Origin: Bacillota bacterium
GTDB taxonomy: Bacteria > Bacillota > Clostridia > Lachnospirales > Lachnospiraceae
Assembly (NCBI GenBank): GCA_017861355.1
Contig: JAGFXQ010000079.1
Location: 1-15,822 of the forward strand
Length of the DNA: 15,822 nt
Reading direction: 5' to 3'
Numbering within the stretch: the first letter of the stretch is position 1; each line of letters begins with the position of its first letter. The notes under the pieces are model-generated. The model worked only from the letters and a program-made list of their open reading frames with translations, ran no database searches and had not been told where the DNA came from. The position numbers and the translations under genes are program-made. Below, in pieces: positions 7,892-14,509 of this stretch.

Positions 7892-8708
7892 ATTTCAGAA
7901 ATATGGCTCAATGAAGTTTGTCGGACATCTGGATATCATGAGATACTTTCAGAAGGTATTCCGCAGGGCGAACATCGATAATGAATACAGTAAAGGCTTC
8001 AGTCCTCACCAGATCATGTCCTTTGCGGCACCGCTGGGAGTTGGGTTGACCAGTGACGGTGAATACCTGGATGTCCAGTTATTATCTGCGGATTCACCGG
8101 AGGTTATGATCGAACGAATCAATGCAGCTCTGACCGAAGGCTTTCATATCATCGGATACCGTCCGCTATTGGAAACAGAGCCGAATACAAAGACGGTCAC
8201 AGCGATGGCACTTGTCGCTTCCGCAGATTATTTGGTATCCTTAAAAGATGGGTATGAAATCGGAGCGGATATTAACTCAAAGGAAAGCTTTGCAGAGAAG
8301 TTTATCAAGTTTATGCAATCCGAAGAGATTGTAATTGGTAAGAAGACGAAAAAGAGCGAGATGGACGTTGATATCAAACCGATGATTACTCTTGTGGCAT
8401 TTGAGGAAGAAGATTATGAAGCAAAGCGCAGGAATACGCTGGAGGAACATCTTAAGACAGAAGAGACAAGTTTAAGTAATAAGAAACCTGACAGTATGGC
8501 AGAGGTTTATGAGAATGGGATCAAGATATATCTTCAGCTGGATACCGGAAGTTCTTCCAATTTGAAGCCGGAGCTGGTTGTCGAAGCTTTCTGTGAATCC
8601 TTAGGAGTGGCATATAATCAGTATGCTTGGCAGTCTCATCGGATTGAAGTATATACCAGAAATTCTGAGACAGGGAAGCTTGCCGGTTTGGATCAGGTAG
8701 ATAGATAG
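7875..8708 (+). CDS. DUF2344 / TIGR03936 radical-SAM-associated protein
   Basis: A 277-residue protein starting MKARIKFQKYGSMKFVGHLD, with RYFQKVFRRANI and YSKGFSPHQIMSFAAPLGVG typical of the DUF2344 family. That family is almost always encoded next to, or fused with, TIGR03960 radical SAM proteins. No membrane segments or cysteine clusters are visible; the protein should be cytoplasmic. Its start lies inside the radical SAM gene (17-base overlap) with GAGGAGGTT as ribosome site, so translation is probably coupled. It may bind the substrate of the enzyme or hold the complex, but the role is unknown. The RNase G gene follows after 18 bases. Confidence 0.9.
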   Translation: MKARIKFQKYGSMKFVGHLDIMRYFQKVFRRANIDNEYSKGFSPHQIMSFAAPLGVGLTSDGEYLDVQLLSADSPEVMIERINAALTEGFHIIGYRPLLETEPNTKTVTAMALVASADYLVSLKDGYEIGADINSKESFAEKFIKFMQSEEIVIGKKTKKSEMDVDIKPMITLVAFEEEDYEAKRRNTLEEHLKTEETSLSNKKPDSMAEVYENGIKIYLQLDTGSSSNLKPELVVEAFCESLGVAYNQYAWQSHRIEVYTRNSETGKLAGLDQVDR

Positions 8709-8726
8709 TACAACGGAGGGGCAGAG

Positions 8727-9956
8727 ATGGAGAACAAGCTTGTTATTACAAAAAAAGAAAATGTTATTATTTCTGCTTCCTTTGAAGGAAAGGATCTGGT
8801 TCAGGTCTCACTGAATACTTCCGAGGAGAATGGGATATTAGGGAATATCTATCTGGGGAAGGTCAAGAACATCGTTAAAAATATCAATGCAGCGTTCATC
8901 GAGATTGCCGACGGAAGAATGTGTTATTATTCCATGAGCGAAAACCGATATCCGATCCAGGTATCCGAACAGGAGTATAAGAAGGACGAAGCAAAGTTGA
9001 ATGAGGTGAAGGTTAAGATCGGCGATGAATTGATTGTTCAGGTCGCGAAGGAGGATGTGAAAACAAAGGCCCCGGTGGTCAGTAGTAATCTGAATTTTAC
9101 CGGTAAATTTGTTGCATTAACCTACGGAAAGCCCTCCGTCGGCGTCTCCTCCAAGATTTTAGATGAGAAGGAACGTCAAAGACTTAAGCTTATTGCGAAA
9201 AATCACCAGCATCGGGAATATGGCTTTATTATCCGTACCAATGCAGCTTATGTAGCAGAGGATAAGATCGTTGGGGAGATGAAGAAGTTGATCGAAGCAT
9301 ACGAGAATATCCGAAGATATGGTGTTCATAAGAGCTGCTTTTCTCTGATTCACCGAACTCCACCGAATTATATCTGTGATATCAGAGACAGTTATACCGA
9401 AAATGTAAATGAATTTATTACAGATAATCAAGAGCTTTATGATAATATGAAAGGTTTTCTTGAGACCTATCAACCGGAGGACTTAAGCAAGCTACGATTC
9501 TATCAGGATCCGATCTTAAGTCTGGCAAGTCTCTATGGTCTCAATGATCGTTTAGAGGATGCGATACGACCTATGGTCTGGCTCAAATCCGGTGGTTCTC
9601 TTGTAATACAGCCCACAGAGGCTTTGACGGTCATCGATGTGAATACCGGAAAAGCGGTGGCAGGAAAGAAGCAGGTGCAAGAGACCTTCCTTAAGGTGAA
9701 CCGCGAGGCGGCGAAGGAAATAGCGAGACAGATCCGTCTTCGTAATCTCTCCGGCATTATTATTATAGATTTCATCGATATGGAGCTTAAGAAAGACAAA
9801 GAGCTTCTGATGCTGGAGCTGGAGGAATATTTTAAGAAAGATCCGGTTAAGACAACACTGGTAGATATGACAGCACTTGGGCTGGTGGAGGTTACCCGTA
9901 AGAAGGTGCGTAAGCCCTTACACGAACAGGTGGAAGAGGTGAGACGTTATTCATGA
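8727..9956 (+). CDS. rng: Ribonuclease E/G family protein, short form
   Basis: A 409-residue endoribonuclease that should cut single-stranded, AU-rich RNA in mRNA decay or rRNA maturation. An S1 RNA-binding domain spans about 37-118 (GNIYLGKVKNIVKNINAAFIEI), then an RNase H-like region and a DNase I-like catalytic region. The catalytic acids match E. coli RNase E Asp303 and Asp346: Asp304 in IDVNTGKA and Asp348 in IIDFIDME; LRNLSGIIIIDF is typical. The protein stops right after the DNase I-like part (VEVTRKKVRKPLHEQVEEVRRYS). The zinc-link motif CPxCxG and small domain that follow in E. coli RNase G (489 residues) are absent, and the ybaK start overlaps the stop, so no lost remainder lies downstream. 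GGAGGGG precedes the ATG. Confidence 0.9.
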   Translation: MENKLVITKKENVIISASFEGKDLVQVSLNTSEENGILGNIYLGKVKNIVKNINAAFIEIADGRMCYYSMSENRYPIQVSEQEYKKDEAKLNEVKVKIGDELIVQVAKEDVKTKAPVVSSNLNFTGKFVALTYGKPSVGVSSKILDEKERQRLKLIAKNHQHREYGFIIRTNAAYVAEDKIVGEMKKLIEAYENIRRYGVHKSCFSLIHRTPPNYICDIRDSYTENVNEFITDNQELYDNMKGFLETYQPEDLSKLRFYQDPILSLASLYGLNDRLEDAIRPMVWLKSGGSLVIQPTEALTVIDVNTGKAVAGKKQVQETFLKVNREAAKEIARQIRLRNLSGIIIIDFIDMELKKDKELLMLELEEYFKKDPVKTTLVDMTALGLVEVTRKKVRKPLHEQVEEVRRYS

Positions 9957-10423
9957 TCAAGACAAATGTGATGCGTCTGCTTGACCAGGCAGGCATAACC
10001 TATAAAGCAATGGAATATGAAGTGGATGAGGACAATCTGGGTGGAGAGCATGTAGCGGAGCTAATCTCGATGCCTCAGGAGCAGGTGTATAAGACCCTGG
10101 TAGCCAAAGGAGAGAAGAAAGGCTTTGTAGTCTTCTGCATCCCGGTAAATATGGAGTTAAACTTGAAGAAGGCCGCCGCAGTGCTTGGAGACAAGAAGAT
10201 TGAGATGCTCCACGTGAAGGATTTACTTGCGACAACCGGATATATCCGTGGAGGCTGTTCTCCGATTGGGATGAAGAAGAAATTCCCTACCTATATGGAT
10301 GAGACAGCAATTCTCTTCGACGAAATCACAGTCAGTGCCGGAGTCAGAGGCTGTCAGCTCTGTATTCCGAGAGAAGCATTAATAGAATATATTGATGCTA
10401 CTCTGTGTGATATTGCCGAATAG
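9953..10423 (+). CDS. ybaK: YbaK-type Cys-tRNA(Pro)/Cys-tRNA(Cys) deacylase
   Basis: A 156-residue trans-editing enzyme of the YbaK/EbsC group, which hydrolyses cysteine mischarged on tRNA-Pro by prolyl-tRNA synthetase. The key lysine is in VYKTLVAKG (Lys47), and YIRGGCSPIGMKKKFPTYMDE (98-117) is the usual YbaK signature. Length matches the family (about 155-160). The ATG overlaps the RNase G stop as ATGA, indicating translational coupling. It is last in the operon; a hairpin terminator follows 71 bases after the stop. Confidence 0.92.
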   Translation: MIKTNVMRLLDQAGITYKAMEYEVDEDNLGGEHVAELISMPQEQVYKTLVAKGEKKGFVVFCIPVNMELNLKKAAAVLGDKKIEMLHVKDLLATTGYIRGGCSPIGMKKKFPTYMDETAILFDEITVSAGVRGCQLCIPREALIEYIDATLCDIAE

Positions 10424-10494
10424 TTGGAATATCTCGCTTCATTGCAATACTGGCAGCTACGAACGATTTAAAACACCTCTTATATTTGAAATGA

Positions 10495-10546
10495 ACCCCT
10501 TTGATTGGATCAATGATCTGTGATTCAACCAAAGGGGTATTTTAAT
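10495..10546. terminator. Long hairpin terminator between convergent operons
   Basis: An 18-position stem pairs 10495-10512 (ACCCCTTTGATTGGATCA) with 10521-10538 (TGATTCAACCAAAGGGGT), with one A-C mismatch, one G-T pair and an 8-base loop. On the plus strand it is followed by ATTTTAAT; on the minus strand by TTCATTTC, so both T-tracts are weak. It sits between the ybaK stop and the convergent permease stop at 10597 and probably ends transcription from both sides. Confidence 0.75.
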
Positions 10547-10596
10547 GCATGCTTCCTGCAATGTCTGCGAAGCAGATATTTTAGTATCTTAATCTA

Positions 10597-11412
10597 CTAA
10601 CTGCTGGCACTTTTATAATGCCTTAATCCAAGCTTCCAGAACCATAAGGTAAATGCCGTAAATAGGGCTACGATGAAGCAGCCATAAATCAGTTCCGGAA
10701 AGGACAGCTTACCGACAATTAATTCAGTGGGGTAAGTAGCCATAATTCCATAAGGTAAAAAGAAGTAAAAGATTACTTTAAATGCACCTTTAAATAAGGT
10801 TCCGGGTACCTTTAGACATAACTCCAGCATGGTATCACCCATACGTGCAATGTTATTTGCCGATATAGTGAAGAACGGGATGGAGCGGGTGATAACCTGG
10901 AGATCATACCATAATAAGGTCATCAGTAACACAATGATAAAATAAGCCATGAATCTCTGAGGGGTTACCTCAAGCTCCACCTGCTTGACTCCATACAAAA
11001 CCAGTAGAATGCTGGCCAACGCAAGCGGGATGGAACCGGGGTCTACACTTTCAAAGCTTAGTCGTAAAAGTGAATTCACCGGCTTGGTCAAATAATGATC
11101 CAGATCACCATTCCTGATTTTATTTGGAATTTCATTGGTGCCAAAGAAGAAAATCATCATATTAAGCGCATTAATCAGAGAAAAGGTTCCGATGAATATA
11201 ATCATTTCACTGGTGGACCATCCGCCGATCGAATCTACTTTGGAATAGATAGCCTGATAGAACAATACTTGAATCAGGAACATAGAGCCATCAACAAAAA
11301 AGGCGCCAAAGAAAGACAAGCGAAAGGTCATCATTTTGGATAATTTCATTCGGATGAGTGCCGCAATAAATCTCATATTACTTCTATTATAGTTTTTATT
11401 ATGTGTATTCAT
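10597..11412 (-). CDS. ABC-2 type permease subunit (COG3694/DUF990 type)
   Basis: A 271-residue integral membrane protein with about six helices (near 32-56, 68-92, 125-142, 152-174, 210-227, 239-259). The cytoplasmic segment NKIRNGDLDHYLTKPVNSLL (97-116) is a hallmark of this permease family and probably touches the ATPase. It is the third gene of an export operon on the minus strand; its ATG shares one base with the stop of the preceding permease gene. An internal Met13 (MRFIAALIRMK) matches the usual family start, so the first 12 residues may be an extension. The exported substrate is unknown; relatives are encoded with a COG4586 ATPase and a COG4587 permease. Confidence 0.88.
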   Translation of the reverse strand: MNTHNKNYNRSNMRFIAALIRMKLSKMMTFRLSFFGAFFVDGSMFLIQVLFYQAIYSKVDSIGGWSTSEMIIFIGTFSLINALNMMIFFFGTNEIPNKIRNGDLDHYLTKPVNSLLRLSFESVDPGSIPLALASILLVLYGVKQVELEVTPQRFMAYFIIVLLMTLLWYDLQVITRSIPFFTISANNIARMGDTMLELCLKVPGTLFKGAFKVIFYFFLPYGIMATYPTELIVGKLSFPELIYGCFIVALFTAFTLWFWKLGLRHYKSASS

Positions 11413-12080
11413 TATATTCCCACCCCGTCATATTTGACACGAAGCCTCTGATAAGTTATTTTATTGATTCCTGTGAACAGTAACACCCAAGCACCTAGAG
11501 TGATCAATCCGAAGCCTATTTCATTACCGTTTCTTCCAATGAGAAGCATCGAAGGAAGATACGAAGTATAATAGAACGGAAAATATCGCATGATCTGTAG
11601 GACAAAATCAGGTAACAAAGCCAAGGGAACTAAGGTTCCGGCGATAAAAGCAACAATATTACTCTTTATCATCAGAAACAGAAAGATATCCTGGAATTTT
11701 AGTGTTAATAATCCAAGAAAATAGTTCAACTGTATCATGAAGATAAGGCCTAACAGTACTAACAATAGGGCTGCAAGCATCAGCCGGGGATCGGTTGTAA
11801 AGGTAAAATTAATTCCAAAGACGAAGATCCATACAATAGCGGCAATCAGATTGAAGATCAGGTAGAAAACAGAGGCACCCGCAGTCTGAGCCATAAAATA
11901 GCCTTGGATATTAACCGGAATCACCATGTATTTGGAGAAGGTCCCGGATCGAATTCGAGTACTGAGCTCATTACTTACTTCTCCTGACATATCCAGCTGT
12001 GATAAAAAGGAGTTGATATCAAAGCGCCAGGCCAGTTGGGCTTTGAAGGTGATCTTAGAGATTTCAAGATATTTATTCAT
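11412..12080 (-). CDS. ABC-2 type permease subunit (COG4587 type), apparently internally shortened
   Basis: A 222-residue permease. It opens with the usual cytoplasmic start (MNKYLEISKITFKAQLAWRF), then jumps at residues 21-23 straight to SFLSQLDMSGEVSNELSTRI and SGTFSKYMVIPVN, which in relatives follows two membrane helices. Only four clear helices remain (about 66-90, 98-125, 132-155, 188-205) against six expected, and the protein is about 40 residues shorter than the roughly 260 usual for the family. The frame is intact. The start overlaps the ATPase stop by 4 bases and the stop overlaps the next start by 1 base, so gene coupling is preserved. Whether the transporter still works is unclear. 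Confidence 0.82.
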   Translation of the reverse strand: MNKYLEISKITFKAQLAWRFDINSFLSQLDMSGEVSNELSTRIRSGTFSKYMVIPVNIQGYFMAQTAGASVFYLIFNLIAAIVWIFVFGINFTFTTDPRLMLAALLLVLLGLIFMIQLNYFLGLLTLKFQDIFLFLMIKSNIVAFIAGTLVPLALLPDFVLQIMRYFPFYYTSYLPSMLLIGRNGNEIGFGLITLGAWVLLFTGINKITYQRLRVKYDGVGI

Positions 12081-13063
12081 GCCTTTACCTCGCTTTTGCC
12101 AGTATAGATACGCTCAACCACATTACCGATATCTTCCTCTTCGATGGAGATATCATTCAGATCATATCGAGAGAAGATATCCTTTAGAAGCTCCTGTGAT
12201 TCTTCCTTTTTCACAAGGAGAGTAACCTTATAAGGCAGTGCCTCCAGTATTACATGCTCATGGAGAAAGGAACAGGTCTTATCATGCTCCAGAGAGATTG
12301 TAATTTTTTTATGGGTCTGATAATTTGCAAATAATTGATCCGTATCACCGTCATAGAGCTTGATTCCACCATTAATGACAACACATCTTTTACATAATGA
12401 TTTTATGTCTTCCATATAGTGAGAAGTCAGTATAATCGTAGTTCCCTTTGTCTCATTTACCTCTTTCAGGAATTGCCGGATCTGCTTCTGAGCAACCGCA
12501 TCTAAACCAATGGTCGGTTCATCAAGGAAGAGAATCTTAGGATTGTGAAGAAGAGCAACAATTAACTCCATCTTCATACGCTCTCCTAGGGAGAGAGTAC
12601 GGACCTGCACATCCAGGATATCGGATACTCCAAAGAGCTTTATGAAATAGTCCAGATTCTTGCGATACTCCTCCTCGGGGATATGATATAATTCTTTAAA
12701 TAACAGGAAAGTATCCGCTGCCGAGAGTTCAAAGAATAGCTGGCTTTTCTGCCCCATGACAACAGCATATTCCTGCTTGAAGGAGTTCTCAAGTCGATTG
12801 GGATAATATCCGGCCACAGAGATCTCACCGGAGGAGGGTGCGATTATTCCGGTCAACATCTTCACCAGAGTCGTCTTGCCAGCCCCGTTTGGTCCGATTA
12901 GACCAAGGAATTCTCCCTCCTGAACAGTCAGGTCAAAACCAGATACCGCAGTTTTGATTGTAAATTCCCGCTTGAATAAGGACTTGATACTTCCCTTTAA
13001 TCCTGGTTCCTTTGTAAAGCGCTGATATGTTTTTGTAAGATTTCTAGTCTCAATAATATTCAT
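12077..13063 (-). CDS. ABC transporter ATP-binding protein (COG4586/NatA-like)
   Basis: A 328-residue ATPase that powers the two permeases encoded next. Walker A is GPNGAGKTT (57-65), the Q-loop Gln105 (VVMGQKSQLF), the signature LSLGERMKMEL (157-167), Walker B ILFLDEP with catalytic Glu182, D-loop GLD (186-188) and H-loop His215. The insertion KEPGLKGSIKSLFKRE (18-33) before the first beta strands is typical of the COG4586 subgroup. The C-terminal 90 residues form an accessory domain (YKVTLLVKKEESQELLKDIF) as in drug and peptide exporters. AAAGGAAG lies 9 bases before the ATG. It is the first gene of the operon, behind a very long leader. Confidence 0.93.
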   Translation of the reverse strand: MNIIETRNLTKTYQRFTKEPGLKGSIKSLFKREFTIKTAVSGFDLTVQEGEFLGLIGPNGAGKTTLVKMLTGIIAPSSGEISVAGYYPNRLENSFKQEYAVVMGQKSQLFFELSAADTFLLFKELYHIPEEEYRKNLDYFIKLFGVSDILDVQVRTLSLGERMKMELIVALLHNPKILFLDEPTIGLDAVAQKQIRQFLKEVNETKGTTIILTSHYMEDIKSLCKRCVVINGGIKLYDGDTDQLFANYQTHKKITISLEHDKTCSFLHEHVILEALPYKVTLLVKKEESQELLKDIFSRYDLNDISIEEEDIGNVVERIYTGKSEVKA

Positions 13064-13102
13064 TATAAATTGCTTCCTTTCAATATGTTTGTTCTGATGT
13101 TA

Positions 13103-13277
13103 TTCGGGTACCATAAGTCAGATAAATGACATGAGATGAATATGGTTTCCTATGTATACATCTGGACTTGCCTTTCCCTCATGCGGAAAAAGTCACCTGC
13201 AATCGGCCGGTCTGCGCCATCTGCATGCATAGGTACCTATATTCATACTGAATTGTGTATGACTTATGGTCCCCGAA
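13103..13277. repeat. 175-bp imperfect inverted repeat with 18-bp ends
   Basis: The ends TTCGGGTACCATAAGTCA (13103-13120) and TGACTTATGGTCCCCGAA (13260-13277) are complementary at 17 of 18 positions. Further in, ATGAATAT and CCTATG blocks pair with ATATTCAT and CATAGG partners in the same order, separated by internal loops of about 13/15 and 5/5 bases. The centre can form a smaller hairpin closed by GACTT/AAGTC. As minus-strand RNA it would be a long rod just upstream of the ABC ATPase ribosome site. I recognise no riboswitch, IS end or known ncRNA in it, and see no flanking target duplication. Confidence 0.85.
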
Positions 13278-13290
13278 CAAAATAAGAATC

Positions 13291-13357
13291 AAAAAACCGC
13301 AGTTACAGCGTCTACCTAATCTGTAAAGGATTACAGATTCAGATTCAGCTCCTGCGG
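13291..13357 (-). terminator. Leader terminator 3, branched hairpin with T6
   Basis: On the minus strand CCGCAG (13357-13352) pairs with CTGCGG (13302-13297), followed at once by TTTTTT (13296-13291). Inside, AGC/GCT extends the stem across a small bulge, and AATCTGTAA/TTACAGATT forms a terminal hairpin. CTACC (13361-13357) and GGTAG (13316-13312) could pair instead and interleave with the terminator stem, giving an alternative fold. Confidence 0.6.
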
Positions 13358-13410
13358 GTAGGAAGTAATAATAGAAAGAACTTTTAAGTCAGCTTTCTAT
13401 AATCATGAAT

Positions 13411-13435
13411 AAAAAAACGTGACAAAAATGCCACG
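13411..13435 (-). terminator. Leader terminator 2, compact hairpin with T7
   Basis: On the minus strand CGTGGC (13435-13430), loop ATTTTT, GTCACG (13423-13418) is followed by seven T (13417-13411). The 6-bp stem has one G-T pair. TCATGAA and TTCATGA on either side can close around it. This has the form of an intrinsic terminator. Confidence 0.65.
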
Positions 13436-13502
13436 GTTCATGAGTTACTATGATTCGACGGTATTTGAAGCGATCTGTTCGGTAGGCGTTAAAAACAGCA
13501 AC

Positions 13503-13525
13503 AAAAAGAAAGCGGATTACTCCGC
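13503..13525 (-). terminator. Leader terminator 1, short GC hairpin with T-tract
   Basis: On the minus strand GCGGA (13525-13521), loop GTAA, TCCGC (13516-13512) is followed by TTTCTTTTT. The stem is only 5 bp but GC-rich. Two more hairpins lie upstream in the same leader: GATAAC..TGCATT/AATGCA..GTTATATC at 13529-13562 and ACAACT/AGTTGT at 13577-13592. Confidence 0.55.
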
Positions 13526-13651
13526 ATCGATATAACGTGCATTAGAAAAATGCATAGTTATCATTGCTGCATTGCCACAACTATTTAGTTGTAACCTCCA
13601 TTACAGATACACTTAACAAACAAACCACCCTTTCATTATTTTTATGTTTCT

Positions 13652-13680
13652 ATTATAATTAATTTGTTAATATGTGTCAA
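13652..13680 (-). promoter_or_regulatory. Consensus sigma-A promoter of the ABC exporter operon
   Basis: On the minus strand TTGACA (13680-13675), exactly 17 bases, TATAAT (13657-13652). Both hexamers are perfect. Transcription should start near 13645 and run about 580 bases before the ATPase ATG, so the transcript carries all leader hairpins listed here. Confidence 0.8.
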
Positions 13681-13811
13681 TTGGTAATCGAAATGTTATG
13701 GTAGTCACTCATGGTAAGCTATTACATTGGGATAATCCATTTATAGTGGCAGAAGATGTATTGAGTTGGATGATCTGAATTGGATATTACTGGCAACTTT
13801 AGATTTATATA

Positions 13812-13847
13812 GAAGTAAGTCTTATAGAATTGTTTCGAAGTAAGTCT
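13812..13847 (+). repeat. Two 11-bp direct repeats upstream of a -35 element
   Basis: GAAGTAAGTCT occurs at 13812-13822 and again at 13837-13847, 25 bases apart from start to start. The second copy ends 4 bases before the TTGACA of the flavoprotein promoter. The position suits an activator or repressor binding twice beside the promoter; the protein is unknown. Confidence 0.7.
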
Positions 13848-13851
13848 GTAA

Positions 13852-13880
13852 TTGACAGGTGTATTGCTAAGTTTTATAAT
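13852..13880 (+). promoter_or_regulatory. Consensus sigma-A promoter of the flavoprotein gene
   Basis: TTGACA (13852-13857), 17 bases, TATAAT (13875-13880), both perfect. The predicted start near 13887 leaves about 80 bases of leader before the ATG at 13969. A pair of direct repeats lies just upstream. Confidence 0.8.
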
Positions 13881-13968
13881 GATCATACTATTTTGTAATT
13901 GAGTGAAAATGTAATGAGAACAATTGATTTTCAAATTTGGATAAAGACTGGAAAGGCCAGGTAGTAAA

Positions 13969-14442
13969 ATGAGAAGACAGGACAGAGAGATTACCGATAT
14001 CACCGAAATAATTGACATAATGAAGAGGTGCGATGCTTGTCATGTAGCATTCAGTAACGACACCTACCCTTATATTATCCCGCTAAATTTTGGTATGATG
14101 ACTGACGGCGAGAATATCAAGCTGTACTTTCACTCAGCGAAAGAAGGTACTAAGTTAGACCTGCTTCGTAAGAACCCGAAGGTAGCTTTTGCTATGGATT
14201 GTAATCATAAACTAGTTATGAGGGACAATGGCTCCTGCACCATGGAATATGAGAGCGTCTGTGGAAACGGAACGCTTCGTATCATGGAGAATGACGAAAA
14301 GGCATATGGTCTGACTACCATCATGGCTCAGTATCATGGGGAAAATGAAAATCATTTTCCGGAAGCGGTACTGAATATGACGGAAGTGATGGAGCTTACC
14401 GTGAACGAGATAACAGGTAAGAGATTAAAGGTTAATAGCTAA
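13969..14442 (+). CDS. Pyridoxamine-5'-phosphate-oxidase-fold flavoprotein, NimA-like
   Basis: A 157-residue cytoplasmic protein of the COG3467/NimA group, a split beta-barrel that usually binds FMN or a related cofactor. Recognisable parts are the start REITDITEIIDIMKRCDAC, the strand region YPYIIPLNFG (44-53), and FHSAKEGTKLDLLRKNPKVAFAMD (about 64-87), the most conserved stretch of the group. Some members reduce 5-nitroimidazole drugs; most have unknown substrates, so resistance should not be assumed. The ribosome site is weak (GGAAAGGCCAGG before the ATG). It is a single gene with its own strong promoter, between the inverted ABC operon and rplU. Confidence 0.85.
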   Translation: MRRQDREITDITEIIDIMKRCDACHVAFSNDTYPYIIPLNFGMMTDGENIKLYFHSAKEGTKLDLLRKNPKVAFAMDCNHKLVMRDNGSCTMEYESVCGNGTLRIMENDEKAYGLTTIMAQYHGENENHFPEAVLNMTEVMELTVNEITGKRLKVNS

Positions 14443-14472
14443 AAATATATCATTGTTATAAAATATTATTAA

Positions 14473-14501
14473 TTGACAAATATATTCATTTATGCTAGTA
14501 T
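14473..14501 (+). promoter_or_regulatory. Promoter of rplU-prp-rpmA with extended -10
   Basis: TTGACA (14473-14478), 17 bases, TAGTAT (14496-14501), with TGC directly before the -10 giving an extended TGn element. A TATAAT at 14499-14504 overlaps but would need a 20-base spacer. Transcription should start around 14508. Confidence 0.7.
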
Positions 14502-14509
14502 AATTTAGT

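Larger units (their letters stand above)
13064..13968. other. Long non-coding divergent intergenic region
   Basis: About 900 bases separate the ATPase start (minus) from the flavoprotein start (plus). I see no convincing protein gene. It contains, right to left, the plus promoter with direct repeats (13812-13880), about 130 bases in which I see nothing (13681-13811), the minus promoter, small hairpins, three terminator-like hairpins, a further hairpin ATAGAAAG/CTTTCTAT (13371-13400) and the 175-bp inverted repeat. Confidence 0.75.

Noticed and set aside
13103..13277. Insertion-sequence remnant, MITE or retron ncRNA
   Set aside because: There is no transposase or reverse transcriptase, no target-site duplication at the ends, and the inner blocks also pair. 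A MITE cannot be excluded without a genome search.
13064..13680. T-box, 6S RNA or RNase P RNA in the leader
   Set aside because: The conserved T-box sequence (TGGNACCGCG) and the RNase P core motifs are not found on the minus strand, and nothing resembles 6S beyond being a long hairpin.
13722..14018. 98-codon minus-strand open frame under the flavoprotein start
   Set aside because: It overlaps a real gene start and a consensus plus promoter, has an Ile/Ser-rich translation, no ribosome site and no recognisable domain.
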